From Kocuria tytonis (GTDB lineage Bacteria; Actinomycetota; Actinomycetes; Actinomycetales; Micrococcaceae), in the NCBI RefSeq assembly GCF_003226895.2, contig NZ_PNJG02000003.1, forward strand, positions 62,001-126,000: a stretch of DNA of 64,000 bases, written 5' to 3'. The notes under the pieces are model-generated. The model saw only the letters and a program-made list of their open reading frames with translations, was not told the origin of the DNA and did no database searches. The translations under genes were made by a program, and so were the position numbers. Shown here in pieces: positions 8,449-18,400 of the stretch. Numbering within the stretch: position 1 is the first letter of the stretch; each line of letters starts with the position of its first letter.

Positions 8449-9612
8449 TCAGCGGGTCCCCACGTCCGTCCGGTGCGGCCGGGTCAGGCGCGCGTTGACC
8501 CGCACGGCGCGTTCGTAGTGCTCCATCAGCTGGTCGCACACCGCACTCCACGTGCGGGGCTGCACCGTCCGGTGAGCGGTGCGCGCGAAGGCGAGGCGCT
8601 TGGCGTCGTCGCCCACCAGGTCCCGCACCCGCTCCCGCAGGGACTCGGTGTCACCCGGGCGGTAGAGCCAGCCGTTGCGGGAGGAGTCCACGAGGTCCAG
8701 GGGCCCACCGCGACCCACGGCCACCACGGGCACGGCGCACGCCATGGCCTCCTGGATGGTCTGGCAGAAGGTCTCGTGCTCACCCGGGTGCACGAAGACG
8801 TCCAGCGAGGCCATGGCGGTGGCCAGCTCGGTGCCCGAGAGGAAGCCCTCGAAGTGCGCGTTCGGCAGCAGGGCGCGCAGCGCGTCCTTCTCGGGGCCCG
8901 AGCCGATGACCACCACGCGGGTGTCCGGCAGGGAGTCCAGGACCACGAGGTCCGCCACCTGCTTCTCCGGCGCGAGCCGGCCCACGTACCCCACGATGCG
9001 CCTGCCCCCGCCCACGCGCTCCCGCCACGCGTGGTCGCGGCGCTCGGGTCGGAAGCGCTCCGTGTCCACCCCACGGCGCCACATGCGGACCCGCCGGACC
9101 CCGTGCTCGTGCAGCTGGGAGATGGAGGCGGTGGAGGGCGCCAGGGTGAGGGTCGCCGTGTTGTGCATGGCGCGCACGTGGGACCACATGCCCTTCTCCA
9201 GCACGCCCGCCCCGTAGCGCGCGGCGTAGCCGGGGACATCCGTCTGGTACACGGCCACGCAGGGCAGCCCCAGGCCACTGGCGGCCTGGATGGCCTGCCA
9301 CCCCAGGATGAAGGGGGAGGCCACGTGCACCACGTCCGGTGCGAAGCGGTTGAGGATGCGCTGCATCCGGTTCACCGTGCAGCTGGCCACGCGGACCTCG
9401 GGGTACCCCGCGAGCGGCAGGGAGGGGATGCGCTCGATGCGCACACCGTCCACCTGGTCCACGGAGCCCAGGAACATCGTCTTCTCGTAGGAGGGGGCGA
9501 TCACCATGGCTTCGTGACCCCGGTCCCGCAGGTACTCCAGGACGCGGATCACCGAGTGCGTGACGCCGTTGACGTGGGGGAGGAACTGTTCGGCAACCAA
9601 TGCGATTCTCAC
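8449..9612 (-). CDS. GT4 glycosyltransferase, probable GDP-mannose alpha-mannosyltransferase (MgtA-like)
   Basis: A 387-aa GT-B fold glycosyltransferase of family GT4, probably membrane-associated and adding mannose to lipid acceptors. The N-terminal nucleotide-fold loop LVAEQFLPHVNGVTHSVIRV is typical of the MgtA/PimB-like group of actinobacterial mannosyltransferases. The C-terminal half has VGYVGRLAPEKQV and the acidic motif HPGEHETFCQTIQEAMACA (E-x7-E) that binds the sugar nucleotide. I chose the GTG at 9612 because GGGAG lies just before it and because the family begins with V/M-R-I-A-L. A manC gene at 30075 could supply GDP-mannose. The acceptor is unknown. Confidence 0.88.
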   Translation of the reverse strand: MRIALVAEQFLPHVNGVTHSVIRVLEYLRDRGHEAMVIAPSYEKTMFLGSVDQVDGVRIERIPSLPLAGYPEVRVASCTVNRMQRILNRFAPDVVHVASPFILGWQAIQAASGLGLPCVAVYQTDVPGYAARYGAGVLEKGMWSHVRAMHNTATLTLAPSTASISQLHEHGVRRVRMWRRGVDTERFRPERRDHAWRERVGGGRRIVGYVGRLAPEKQVADLVVLDSLPDTRVVVIGSGPEKDALRALLPNAHFEGFLSGTELATAMASLDVFVHPGEHETFCQTIQEAMACAVPVVAVGRGGPLDLVDSSRNGWLYRPGDTESLRERVRDLVGDDAKRLAFARTAHRTVQPRTWSAVCDQLMEHYERAVRVNARLTRPHRTDVGTR

Positions 9613-9719
9613 GCTCCCAGGGTGGGGTGCCCGCCCCACGGGAACGTCACCCCGGCGTGACCCGGCAGTGAAGTCTGGGCGAACAGCGGTGCGGGCCGCG
9701 GCCGGGTGGACGTGGAAAG

Positions 9720-11564
9720 ATGAACGGGATGAAACTTCCCTCTGTGCCCGGCGTGGTCTCGGGCGTACGTGATCGCTGGCGGGCACGCGGATCCTCGGCC
9801 GCGCGCCCCGCCGACACCCCCGCCGGCCGGCGAGACACCGAGCCCGGTCTCCCGATGCCCCTCGCGCTGCAGGGGGTCGTGGAGCTGCTCGTGGTGGCCG
9901 TGGTGGGGCTCGTGCTCGGTGCCGTGCTGCTGGGAGCCGTGTGGGCCGCGGGCGGGTTCGCCACGCTCGGGGCCGGTGGCAGCCTCCACCTGGCGGGCCA
10001 GGTGTGGCTGCTCGCCCACGGCGCTCCCGTCACGATCGGCAGCGTGGCCGGACTGCGCCTGGACGGGGGCGGCACGGTCACACTGGTGCCCCTGGGGCTG
10101 TCCCTCATCCCGTTCGGCCTGGCCGTGATCGCCGGGAGGCGGATCGCCCGCGCCTGCTGGCGCGGCCAGTTCCTGCTGCCCTTCTTCGCTGGCATGGTGG
10201 GGTACGGGCTCTTCGCCGCGCTCGTGGCGCTGCTCAGCCGCACGGACCAGGTGTCCGTGGACCCAGCGCGTGCCGCCCTGCACGCCCTGGTCCCCGCGGG
10301 GCTGGGTGCCCTCGTGGGCGGGTGGAGCGTCTCGCGCTCCCTGGCGGCCGTGCTCGGGGCGGACGCCGCCTCCTGGCTGCAGCGCACCAGCCAGTACTCG
10401 CGCTGGGCCGGCTCCTACGTGTGGGCCGTCATCCGCGCCGGGTTCCTCGCGGCCGTCGCGGCCATCGGCGCCGGAGCGCTGCTGCTCGCGGTCACGCTGG
10501 CGTGGCACTGGGACCGCGTCGTCACCGTGTACCAGGACCTCGGGACGGGCGCGGCCGGGGACACCGCCCTGACCACGCTGCAGCTGGGGTTCCTTCCCAA
10601 CATGATCCTGTGGGCCCTCGCGTGGGCCACCGGCGCCGGGTTCTCCCTGGGCGCGGGCACCGTCACCTCGCCGTTCGCGAGCACGCTCGGCCCGCTGCCG
10701 CAGTTCCCGGCGCTCGCCGCCCTGCCCACCGGGGACCCGTGGTCCCTCGCGCCGGGCGTCCTGGTGCTGCCGGTTCTCGCGGGGCTGCTGGCGGGCTGGT
10801 GGTTCTGCCGCGAGGGGGAGAACCACCTGGACGACTGGATGGCCATCCGGTTGCCGCTGCGCTGGTTCACTTTCCTGCTCTCCACGCTGCTCACGGTGGT
10901 GTTCATCGCAGCGGTCGGCTCCGGGCTGGTGGCGCTCGTGACGTGGCTGTCCCACGGTTCCCTGGGCATCGGCCGGCTCACGGACATCGGGCCGCACGCG
11001 TGGCAGGTCTTCCCCTGGCTGGGCGCCGAGCTCGCGGTCGGTGCGGCACTGGGCTACGTCCTGGGGCCGTGGCTCGAGCGCGAGGGCTACCGCTCCCGCG
11101 TGTGGGACGCCCAGGGCGAGGAGGCACCCGACGACGGCGCGGACGAACGGAGAGCCGACGACGCCGCCCGCACGGACGCGACCCCGGCTCCCGTTCCTGC
11201 CGCCCTCCGCGGCGGCGTGACGTCGGGGAGCACCGGGGCTGGTGCCACCCCGGCCGCAGGGCAGCGGACCGCCACCGGTTCCAGCCGCGTGCTCGTCACC
11301 CCCGGTCCCCGGCAGGGGGCGGGTCCGCAGCGCGGCGCCACGCCCGCGCGCGCCGTCGCGAGCGCGCCTCCGGCACCGGGCGGGGGCTCCACGGCGTGGT
11401 CCCGTGGCTCGCGGGACCCGGAGTCCGCGGAACGGGGCCGGGAGGAGGAGGGGCAGACCGGTTCCTCGCGTCGCGAGGAGGCCAAGCGGCGTCGGGCGCA
11501 GAAGCGGTCCGCCAAGCGCAAGGCCGCGCGGCTCACCGTCCTGGACCGGGAGGACGAGGGCTGA
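9720..11564 (+). CDS. DUF6350 / PerM-like integral membrane protein
   Basis: A 614-aa protein with about nine or ten hydrophobic segments between residues 42 and 450, then a polar tail of about 160 residues rich in Ala, Pro, Arg and Glu that ends in a basic run (REEAKRRRAQKRSAKRKAAR). Lying directly before purN-purH matches the place of the M. tuberculosis PerM gene (Rv0955), a membrane protein linked to cell division, and the DUF6350 family. The equivalence rests on position and topology, not on a motif. The start could also be the ATG at 9729. It is divergent from the glycosyltransferase gene across 107 bp. Confidence 0.8.
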   Translation: MNGMKLPSVPGVVSGVRDRWRARGSSAARPADTPAGRRDTEPGLPMPLALQGVVELLVVAVVGLVLGAVLLGAVWAAGGFATLGAGGSLHLAGQVWLLAHGAPVTIGSVAGLRLDGGGTVTLVPLGLSLIPFGLAVIAGRRIARACWRGQFLLPFFAGMVGYGLFAALVALLSRTDQVSVDPARAALHALVPAGLGALVGGWSVSRSLAAVLGADAASWLQRTSQYSRWAGSYVWAVIRAGFLAAVAAIGAGALLLAVTLAWHWDRVVTVYQDLGTGAAGDTALTTLQLGFLPNMILWALAWATGAGFSLGAGTVTSPFASTLGPLPQFPALAALPTGDPWSLAPGVLVLPVLAGLLAGWWFCREGENHLDDWMAIRLPLRWFTFLLSTLLTVVFIAAVGSGLVALVTWLSHGSLGIGRLTDIGPHAWQVFPWLGAELAVGAALGYVLGPWLEREGYRSRVWDAQGEEAPDDGADERRADDAARTDATPAPVPAALRGGVTSGSTGAGATPAAGQRTATGSSRVLVTPGPRQGAGPQRGATPARAVASAPPAPGGGSTAWSRGSRDPESAERGREEEGQTGSSRREEAKRRRAQKRSAKRKAARLTVLDREDEG

Positions 11565-11609
11565 TCACCCGACCCTCCTCCGCGGCCTCCCGGATCCGCG
11601 TGCCCGGGG

Positions 11610-12209
11610 TCAGTGCGTGGGCGTCGGGCTTGCCGCTGCGGGTGAGACCGTGGGAGAGGCGGACGAGGAGGGCTGCGGCGTCGTCGTGCCGGACGGGGAG
11701 GCGGAACCCGTGGGAGAGGCGGAACCCGTGGGGGACGCCTCGCCGGAGGGCGAGCCGGTCTCCAGCGGCGTGCCGGAGAAGTGGTGCCACACGTTGTCGG
11801 TGAGCTGCTGCTCGCAGTGCCGGGAGGACGAGAGCGTGAGGGACCGGTCCGTGCACTCCTGGTAGGCCTGCGTGGCCGGCCAGACCAGCAGTCGGCTGCC
11901 GCCGCCCAGGGCGTTGAGCGCCCCCCAGAGGATCGCGATCACGGCGAAGGCGATGAGCAGCCCGCGCCCGCTCGTGCCGCGGGAGCGCACCAGCGCCACG
12001 ATCCCCATGACGATGCCCGCGAGGGCCAGCGCCACGCCCACGGCGGTGGCCAGGACGTCCCCGACCACGAGTGCGGAGGCGAGCACGGCCAGACCCGCCC
12101 CCGCCGCCGCGAACCGGACCCTGCCGGCGTCCGGACCGGGGCGGTTGCCGGGGCGCGGTGAGCCGTGTGTCGGGTCCTGGGGTGCGCGTGGGCGCCGGGA
12201 ATCCTGCAT
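11610..12209 (-). CDS. Hypothetical DUF4190-like small membrane protein with Ser/Thr/Pro tail
   Basis: A 199-aa protein with a polar N-terminus, two or three hydrophobic segments in residues 35-110 ([19 protein letters not shown], then [18 protein letters not shown]) and a putative outer domain with two Cys (QECTDRS ... RHCEQQL) that could form a disulfide. It ends in a low-complexity tail of SPTGSAS-type repeats, encoded partly by an 18-bp tandem duplication near 11700-11735. The layout resembles DUF4190-type membrane proteins, but I cannot confirm the family. The ATG at 12209 sits 7 nt after a TACAGT box, indicating a leaderless transcript. It is divergent from purN. Confidence 0.75.
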   Translation of the reverse strand: MQDSRRPRAPQDPTHGSPRPGNRPGPDAGRVRFAAAGAGLAVLASALVVGDVLATAVGVALALAGIVMGIVALVRSRGTSGRGLLIAFAVIAILWGALNALGGGSRLLVWPATQAYQECTDRSLTLSSSRHCEQQLTDNVWHHFSGTPLETGSPSGEASPTGSASPTGSASPSGTTTPQPSSSASPTVSPAAASPTPTH

Positions 12210-12216
12210 GCCCACC

Positions 12217-12222
12217 ACTGTA
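12217..12222 (-). promoter_or_regulatory. -10 box (TACAGT) of leaderless membrane-protein gene
   Basis: TACAGT on the minus strand ends 7 nt before the ATG at 12209, so the transcript should start at or next to the start codon. It faces the purN promoter in an 80-bp divergent gap. Confidence 0.5.
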
Positions 12223-12277
12223 GGCGAGCCGCGGTGGTGCACCGCACGGGGCCGGCGGAGCGGCGCCGGGGCACCGA

Positions 12278-12283
12278 TACGAT
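12278..12283 (+). promoter_or_regulatory. purN -10 box (TACGAT), leaderless start
   Basis: TACGAT ends 6 nt before the purN ATG, so the transcript should start at the start codon. No Shine-Dalgarno is present. Confidence 0.5.
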
Positions 12284-12289
12284 GGGCGC

Positions 12290-12847
12290 ATGCGCACAGT
12301 GGTCCTGGTATCCGGTTCCGGCACGAATCTGCAGGCGATGATCGACGCCCTGCACACTGGGGACGCCCCCGTGGAGATCGCGGCCGTGGGCGCGGACAAG
12401 CCGTGCGCGGGCCTGGAACGGGCCGAGGCCGCGGGGATCCCCACGTTCGTCGTGCGCCCCTCCGAGCACGCGGACCGGGAGCAGTGGAACCGGGCGCTGG
12501 AGCGGGAGGTGGCCTCCCACCGCCCCGACCGGGTGGTCCTCGCGGGGTTCATGCGGATCGTGGACGCGCGGTTCGTGGCCGCGTTCCCCGGGCGCATCAT
12601 CAACACGCACCCCTCCCTGCTGCCGTCCTTCCCCGGCGCCCACGCGGTGCGGGACGCCCTCGCCCACGGGGTGAAGATCACGGGGGCCACCGTGCACGAG
12701 GTCGTGGCGGACGTGGACGCGGGACCCGTCCTGGCGCAGGTGGCCGTCCCGGTCCGCGACGGCGACACCGAGGACACCCTGCACGAGCGCATCAAGACCG
12801 CCGAGCGGCAGCTGCTCGTGGACACCCTCGAGGCCCTGAGCCGGTAG
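12290..12847 (+). CDS. purN: Phosphoribosylglycinamide formyltransferase
   Basis: Transfers a formyl group from 10-formyl-tetrahydrofolate to GAR, step three of de novo purine synthesis, in the cytoplasm. The 185-aa length is slightly short but complete. It shows the N-terminal loop [16 protein letters not shown] that binds the GAR phosphate, the catalytic Asn-His pair in [16 protein letters not shown] (about N104 and H106), and the Asp in DVDAGPVL (about 142). The ATG directly follows a -10 box, and purH follows after a 233-bp gap with its own promoter candidate. 10-formyl-THF could come from FolD, encoded at 20422. Confidence 0.95.
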   Translation: MRTVVLVSGSGTNLQAMIDALHTGDAPVEIAAVGADKPCAGLERAEAAGIPTFVVRPSEHADREQWNRALEREVASHRPDRVVLAGFMRIVDARFVAAFPGRIINTHPSLLPSFPGAHAVRDALAHGVKITGATVHEVVADVDAGPVLAQVAVPVRDGDTEDTLHERIKTAERQLLVDTLEALSR

Positions 12848-12913
12848 GCCGCGGCGGGAGGACCCCGCGCGTCCCCGGGGGACACGGCGGGCCCGGGTGG
12901 GCGGCCCCGGCCG

Positions 12914-12919
12914 TAGACT
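12914..12919 (+). promoter_or_regulatory. purH -10 candidate (TAGACT)
   Basis: TAGACT fits TAnnnT and would give a purH leader of about 155 nt. No clear -35 is visible. The leader contains several GC-rich stems of unknown role. Confidence 0.35.
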
Positions 12920-13080
12920 GGCCTGGGTGCTGCTCCACGGCAACGTGCGCGGTCGTCCCGGGACCCCCGGCGCCGATCGTGTCGGCTCCGGGCACCGCTC
13001 CCCGGCCCGCCGAGGCGGGCCCGGGGATCCCCGGGCGGGCAGCGCCGGACCACACGTCCCCACGTTTTCCTGGAGAGTCC

Positions 13081-14691
13081 GTGAACACTTCCGACCTGAA
13101 CCGTGTGCCGATCGAGCGCGCCCTGATCTCCGTCTACGACAAGAGCGGGCTGGAGGAGCTCGCGCGCGGCCTGCACGACGCCGGCGTGGCGATCGTCTCC
13201 ACCGGCTCCACCGCACGGACCATCAGGGCGGCGGGCGTGCCCGTGACCGAGGTCTCCGAGGTCACCGGGTTCCAGGAGTGCCTGGACGGCCGGGTCAAGA
13301 CCCTGCACCCGCGGGTGCACGCCGGCATCCTCGCGGACCGCCGCAGGCCGGAGCACCTCCAGCAGCTCGCGGAGCTGGAGATCCAGCCCTTCGACCTGGT
13401 GGTCGTGAACCTCTACCCGTTCCAGGACACCGTGCGCTCGGGAGCGGGCCAGGACGACGTCGTGGAGCAGATCGACATCGGCGGGCCCTCCATGGTGCGC
13501 GCCGCCGCCAAGAACCACGCCGCCGTCTCGGTGGTGGTGGACCCGCGGGCCTACCCCGACGTGGTCCGCGCCGCCCAGCAGGGCGGGTACGACCTCCCCG
13601 CCCGCCGGAAGCTCGCGGCGGCCGCCTTCGCCCACACCGCCGCGTACGACACCGCGGTGGCCACGTGGACCGCCCAGCAGTTCGAGCACGATCCCGAGGC
13701 CAGTTTCTGGCCGCCCTACGCCGGTCTCGCCCTCCAGCGCGCCGAGTCCCTGCGCTACGGCGAGAACCCGCACCAGAAGGCCGCGCTGTACACGGACGAC
13801 GCCGCCTCCCCGGGGATCGCGCAGGCCGAGCAGCTGCACGGCAAGGCCATGTCCTACAACAACTACGTGGACGCGGATGCCGCCGTGCGTGCCGCCTTCG
13901 ACTACGACCAGCCGGCCGTGGCGGTGGTCAAGCACAACAACCCGTGCGGGGTGGCCGTGGCCACCCCCGGCGCCGCGGACCCGATCGCGGACGCCCACCG
14001 CAAGGCGCACGCGTGCGATCCGCTGTCCGCCTACGGGGGAGTGGTCGCCGCCAACCGCACCGTGACCGCCGAGCTGGCGCGGAACCTCAAGCCCGTCTTC
14101 ACCGAGGTGGTCGTGGCACCGGGCTTCGACCCCGAGGCCTTGGAGATCCTGCAGGCCAAGAAGAACATCCGGCTGCTCGCCCTGCCCGAGGGCTTCGGCC
14201 GCGATCCGCTCGAGTACCGGGCCGTGTCCGGGGGCGCACTGTTCCAGCAGGCCGACCGCCTGGACGCCGAGGGCGACGACCCCGCGAACTGGACCCTCGT
14301 CTCCGGCGCGCCCGCGGACGAGCAGACCCTCGCGGACCTCGAGTTCGCGTGGCGCTCGCTGCGCGCGGTGAAGTCCAACGCCATCCTGCTGGCCCACGAC
14401 GGCGCCTCCGTGGGCATCGGCATGGGCCAGGTCAACCGGGTGGACTCCTGCCGGCTGTCCGTGGAGCGCGCCAACACGCTCGCCGAGGACGGTGCCGAGC
14501 GCGCCCGCGGTGCCGTGGCGGCGTCGGACGCGTTCTTCCCGTTCGCGGACGGTCTGCAGGTGCTGCTGGACGCGGGTGTCCGCGCCGTGGTGCAGCCCGG
14601 CGGGTCCATCCGGGACGAGGAGGTCGTCGCGGCCGCGCTGGCGGCGGGCGTGAGCATGTACGTGACCGGGGCGCGGCACTTCTTCCACTGA
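13081..14691 (+). CDS. purH: Bifunctional AICAR formyltransferase / IMP cyclohydrolase
   Basis: Catalyses the last two steps of de novo IMP synthesis. The 536-aa protein has an N-terminal MGS-like cyclohydrolase domain ([16 protein letters not shown], with STGSTARTI and [15 protein letters not shown], to about residue 200). The C-terminal AICAR transformylase domain holds the Lys-His-Asn motif VVKHNNPCG near 282 and the terminal [11 protein letters not shown] chose the GTG at 13081 because GGAGA lies 7 nt upstream (TCCTGGAGAGTCC) and because homology begins with [18 protein letters not shown]. The purN-purH pairing behind a PerM-like gene is conserved in actinobacteria. Confidence 0.97.
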   Translation: MNTSDLNRVPIERALISVYDKSGLEELARGLHDAGVAIVSTGSTARTIRAAGVPVTEVSEVTGFQECLDGRVKTLHPRVHAGILADRRRPEHLQQLAELEIQPFDLVVVNLYPFQDTVRSGAGQDDVVEQIDIGGPSMVRAAAKNHAAVSVVVDPRAYPDVVRAAQQGGYDLPARRKLAAAAFAHTAAYDTAVATWTAQQFEHDPEASFWPPYAGLALQRAESLRYGENPHQKAALYTDDAASPGIAQAEQLHGKAMSYNNYVDADAAVRAAFDYDQPAVAVVKHNNPCGVAVATPGAADPIADAHRKAHACDPLSAYGGVVAANRTVTAELARNLKPVFTEVVVAPGFDPEALEILQAKKNIRLLALPEGFGRDPLEYRAVSGGALFQQADRLDAEGDDPANWTLVSGAPADEQTLADLEFAWRSLRAVKSNAILLAHDGASVGIGMGQVNRVDSCRLSVERANTLAEDGAERARGAVAASDAFFPFADGLQVLLDAGVRAVVQPGGSIRDEEVVAAALAAGVSMYVTGARHFFH

Positions 14692-14719
14692 CGCCGCGGT
14701 GCACCACCCGCGCACGCGG

Positions 14720-14752
14720 CGGCGGTCCGGACTCCCGCGGTCCGGGCCGCCG
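14720..14752. terminator. Terminator between convergent purH and gamma-CA genes
   Basis: A 12-bp stem (14720-14731 with 14741-14752, one G-U pair) with a 9-nt loop lies between convergent gene ends. Confidence 0.6.
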
Positions 14753-14808
14753 TGGCGCGATGTCCGCGCTGTGCTCATCCCCGGGGACCGGTGTCCGGGG
14801 GAGGGGCG

Positions 14809-15369
14809 TCAGGAGTTCAGCGCGCGGTGCTCACGGGAGAGCGCGATGTAGTGCTGCGCGTTGCGGCTCACGGCGCGGCGCTCGTCGCCGTTGAGCTCCC
14901 GGCGCACCTTGCCGGGAACCCCGGCCACGAGCGAACCGGGCGGGACCACGGTCCCCTCCAGGACCACGGCGCCCGCGGCGACCAGGCTGCCGCTGCCCAC
15001 CACCGCGCCGTTGAGCACGGTGGCGTTCATGCCCACCAGGACGTCGTCCTCGAGGGTGCAGCCGTGGATCACCGCGCCGTGGCCCACGCTCACGCGCTCG
15101 CCGATGGTCGTGGGGTGCTCCGGCTCCGAGTGCACCGTGACGTTGTCCTGCAGGTTGGAGTTCGCGCCCACGCGCAGCGGGGAGCGGTCACCGCGCACCA
15201 CGGCGCCGTAGAAGATCCCCGCGCCGGCACCCACCGCGACGTCCCCCACGATGGTGGCGTTCGGGGCCACGAACGCGGTCTGCGCCACGGCCGGGCGGTT
15301 CTGGCCGTATGCCAGGATCAGGGGTTCGCGGACGGGGGCGGAATCGGATGTCTCGGGCAGCTGTGTCAT
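14809..15369 (-). CDS. Gamma carbonic anhydrase family protein (LbH hexapeptide repeats)
   Basis: A 186-aa left-handed beta-helix protein of the gamma-class carbonic anhydrase/YrdA family. Hexapeptide repeats run from about residue 30 to 140 (for example NATIVGDVAVGAGAGIFYGA and GCTLEDDVLVGMNATVLNG). The zinc His residues are present in DNVTVHSEPEHPT and SVGHGAVIHGC. It may hydrate CO2, but many members have no proven activity. I chose the ATG at 15369 because a TATGCT box ends 7 nt before it, implying a leaderless mRNA; another ATG lies at 15381 inside that box. It is convergent with purH and follows the GH65 gene on the same strand. Confidence 0.88.
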   Translation of the reverse strand: MTQLPETSDSAPVREPLILAYGQNRPAVAQTAFVAPNATIVGDVAVGAGAGIFYGAVVRGDRSPLRVGANSNLQDNVTVHSEPEHPTTIGERVSVGHGAVIHGCTLEDDVLVGMNATVLNGAVVGSGSLVAAGAVVLEGTVVPPGSLVAGVPGKVRRELNGDERRAVSRNAQHYIALSREHRALNS

Positions 15370-15376
15370 GGGACAC

Positions 15377-15382
15377 AGCATA
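15377..15382 (-). promoter_or_regulatory. -10 box (TATGCT) of gamma-CA gene
   Basis: TATGCT on the minus strand is followed by 7 nt and the ATG at 15369, consistent with a leaderless transcript. It lies in the 34-bp gap after the GH65 fusion gene. Confidence 0.45.
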
Positions 15383-15403
15383 GTGGCGCCCGCCACCCCG
15401 GGG

Positions 15404-18400
15404 TCAGGCCTGGTCCGGGTCCCAGTCCGAGACGGCGTACGGACCCTGGCCCGCGTCGGAGATGAACCGGCGGCGCAGCGCGGCCATGGCCTTCTCCGGG
15501 CGGCGGGACGCGCGGTGGCGCAGGGCCACCGAGATCTTCTGCCCGCCCTTGAGCACGTACTCCGCCCCGTTCACGTGGATGGTCACGGGATCCGCCCTGA
15601 CAGAGCTGCCCTCCAGCTCCAGAATGTCGTGGTCCAGGGAGACCTCGATGACCTGGCCGTAGTACAGCACCGTGAAGTCCACGGCGTCCAGCTCGCGCGG
15701 CAGGGCCGGCTGGAACTCCAGCCAGTGACCGCGGACCCGCAGCCCCGCGTACGCGCGGGTGATCACGTCCACCGAACCGGCCATGGCGCCCAGGTGGATG
15801 CCCTCGCCCGTGGTCCCGCCCTGGGTGTCGTCCATGTCGATCATGAGCGAGTCCTGGAAGGAGCCCCATGAGCGGTCCGGGTCCAGCCACGCGAGCACGG
15901 CGGCGTTGACCACGCGGGACAGGGACGAGCCGTTGGAGGAGCGGGCGATGTAGTGGTCCACGGTGCGCTGGATCGCGTCCAGGTCCGTGCTGTAGCCCAT
16001 GCGGGCGAGCTCCTCGATCACACCGTCCGGGCCCAGCAGGTAGACCAGCATGATGGTGTCCGCCTGCTTGGACAGCTTGTAGTTGTTGGTCAGGTCGCCC
16101 TCGTTCTCCAGCAGCAGGTCCAGGCGCCCGATGTTGCGGTACTTGGTGCGGTAGAAGTCCCAGTCCAGCTCGGCGAGGTCGTCGTAGCCCTCGAACTGCG
16201 CGATGGTGCCGTCCGCGTTGAACGGGACGTACATGTTCGTGGCCATGTTGAGCCATGACTGGACCTCCTGCGGGGAGATCTCGAACCGGGACTCGAGCTC
16301 CTCTCGCTGGTGCTCCACCATGTCGTTGAAGATGTGCGCGGAGTGGCGGAAGAGCCACGAGGCCAGCACGTTCGTGTAGGCGTTGTCCTTCAGACCGCCG
16401 CCGTGCTGGCCCGCGGGTCCGTCGTGGTACTCGTCGGGGCCCATGACACCGGCGATGTGGAATCTGCCGTCGTGGGAGTCGTACTCCGCGAGCGAGGCGA
16501 ACAGCCGGGTGATGCCCACGATGAGCTCGGCGCCCTGGCCCGAGAGCCAGTCGATGTCCCCGGTGGACTCGTAGTACACCCACGCGTTGTAGGCGATCGC
16601 CAGGCCCACGTGGAACTGCCGCCAGGAGTTGTCCGGCAGCCAGCGGCGGGAGTGGTGGTTGTACAGCTCGGGCGGGGTCTCCTCCCGCCCGTCGGAACCG
16701 GACTGCCATGGGAACGCCGCCCCGTAGAGACCGATCTCCTGGGCCCGCTGCTGCGCCATGGCCAGGCGCCGCCACCGGTAGGAGAGCAGGGAGCGGGTCA
16801 CGTGGGGCTGGCGCATGTTGATGACGGGCAGGATGAACAGCTCGTCCCAGAAGATGTGGCCGCGGTAGCCCTCGCCGTGCAGACCGCGGGCGGGGACACC
16901 GGCGTCGCGCAGGGACAGGTGGGGGGCCAGGGTCTGGGCGGCGTGGAAGAGGTGGGTGCGCACCGCGAGCTGCGTGCTCAGGTGCTCGGGGGTGTCCTCC
17001 GTGGACTCGAGCGTGACCTCGTAGCGGTCCCACAGCCGCGCCCACTCGACCTCGTGCGAGGGCAGCAGCCTGCGCACACCGAACGGCGTGCGGTTCAGCT
17101 CCGCCAGGGCACCCTCGCGGGGGGAGCCGATCGCGGCGTCGCGGCTCGTGACCACCGCGGTGGTGCTGTCCACGAGGATCGGTTTCTGCGGGGCGATCTG
17201 CACCGTGTGGCGGCGGAACTCGATGCCTCCGGGGCGGACCTCGCGGCGCTCGTTGACGGGGTCCTCGGACTCGATCCACGTGCGCTGGGCCAGCGCTATC
17301 TCGATCTTGGACTGGGACGTGCGCACCAGCGAGAGCAGCGTCTCGTGCTCGTCCGGCAGCGTGGTGGACTCCAGCAGCGCCAGGTGGTGGGCGTTGAGCT
17401 CGCGGTACTCCGCCACCCCGCCGTTGGTCACGGCGGGATCCACGCCGGTGCGCACGTGCAGCCGCCCGGTGAAGCCGCGGGAGACGATCCTGGTCTCCTG
17501 GGCGCCCACGTGGCGGTACCGCAGGGACACCAGGCGCCGCTGCTCGACCTCGAGGCTGCGCACGGGCTCGTCCGAGTCGGGGTCCGGGTCCGCGTCCGTG
17601 AGGACCAGGGTGCGGATCAGCAGCCCGCGGCGCAGGTCCAGCTCCACGCGTTCCTCGGAGGGCACCATGCCGCCCTCGGACCACCAGTGGCCCTCGGAGA
17701 AGCGCAGGTCCAGGTGCAGCCAGTTGGGGACGTTGACCATGGACTCGTGCTCCACGTCCCGGCCGTTGACGTGGCTCAGCACCCGGTTGAAGACACCCGC
17801 CAGGTACGTCCCGGGGTAGTGGACGGTGTTGGCGGGGTACTCGCACGCGGCGCCGCGCACCCCCATGTAGCCGTTGGCCAGTGTCAGCAGGGCCTCGCGG
17901 CGGGATTCCGTGGCGGGGTCGAACCCGTCGAACACGAGCCGCCAGGGGTCGTCCCTGCGAGCCCCCAGGTCCAGCTCGCCCACGTCGTTGAGCACCACGT
18001 GGGCGCCGGCGCGGTAGAGCCGCTCCCGCGCGCCGTCGCGATTGACGCCCACCACGAGACCGAAGCCGCCGGCGGCGCCCGCCTGCACGCCGGCCACGGC
18101 GTCCTCGACCACCACACTGTGCCGCGGTGCCAAGCCCAGCAGCCGGGCGCACTCCAGGAAGGTGTCCGGTGCGGGCTTGCCCGGCAGGCCGTTCTCGGCG
18201 GCCCAGTTGCCGTCCACGATCCGGTCGAACGCGTCCTGCAGGCCTGCGGCGGCGAGCACCACGGCGCTGTTGCGGCTCGCGGTGACCAGACCCACGGGGA
18301 CACCGCCCTCGCGCAGGCGTTCGATCAGGGCCACGGTGCCGTCGAACACGCGCACCCCGTGCACCGCGAGCTCCTCGTGGAAGTACCCGTCCTTCGCGGC

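Noticed and set aside
12848-13080. Possible ZTP (pfl) riboswitch before purH
   Set aside because: GACTGGC and GGGCACC pieces are present, but the conserved helices and the CCGCCTGGGCA core could not be fitted. A covariance-model search would settle it.
11533-14778. Very long open frame on the minus strand opposite purN and purH
   Set aside because: It is antisense to two certain genes, is rich in His/Gly/Arg/Val as expected from a shadow of high-GC codons, and has no recognisable motif.
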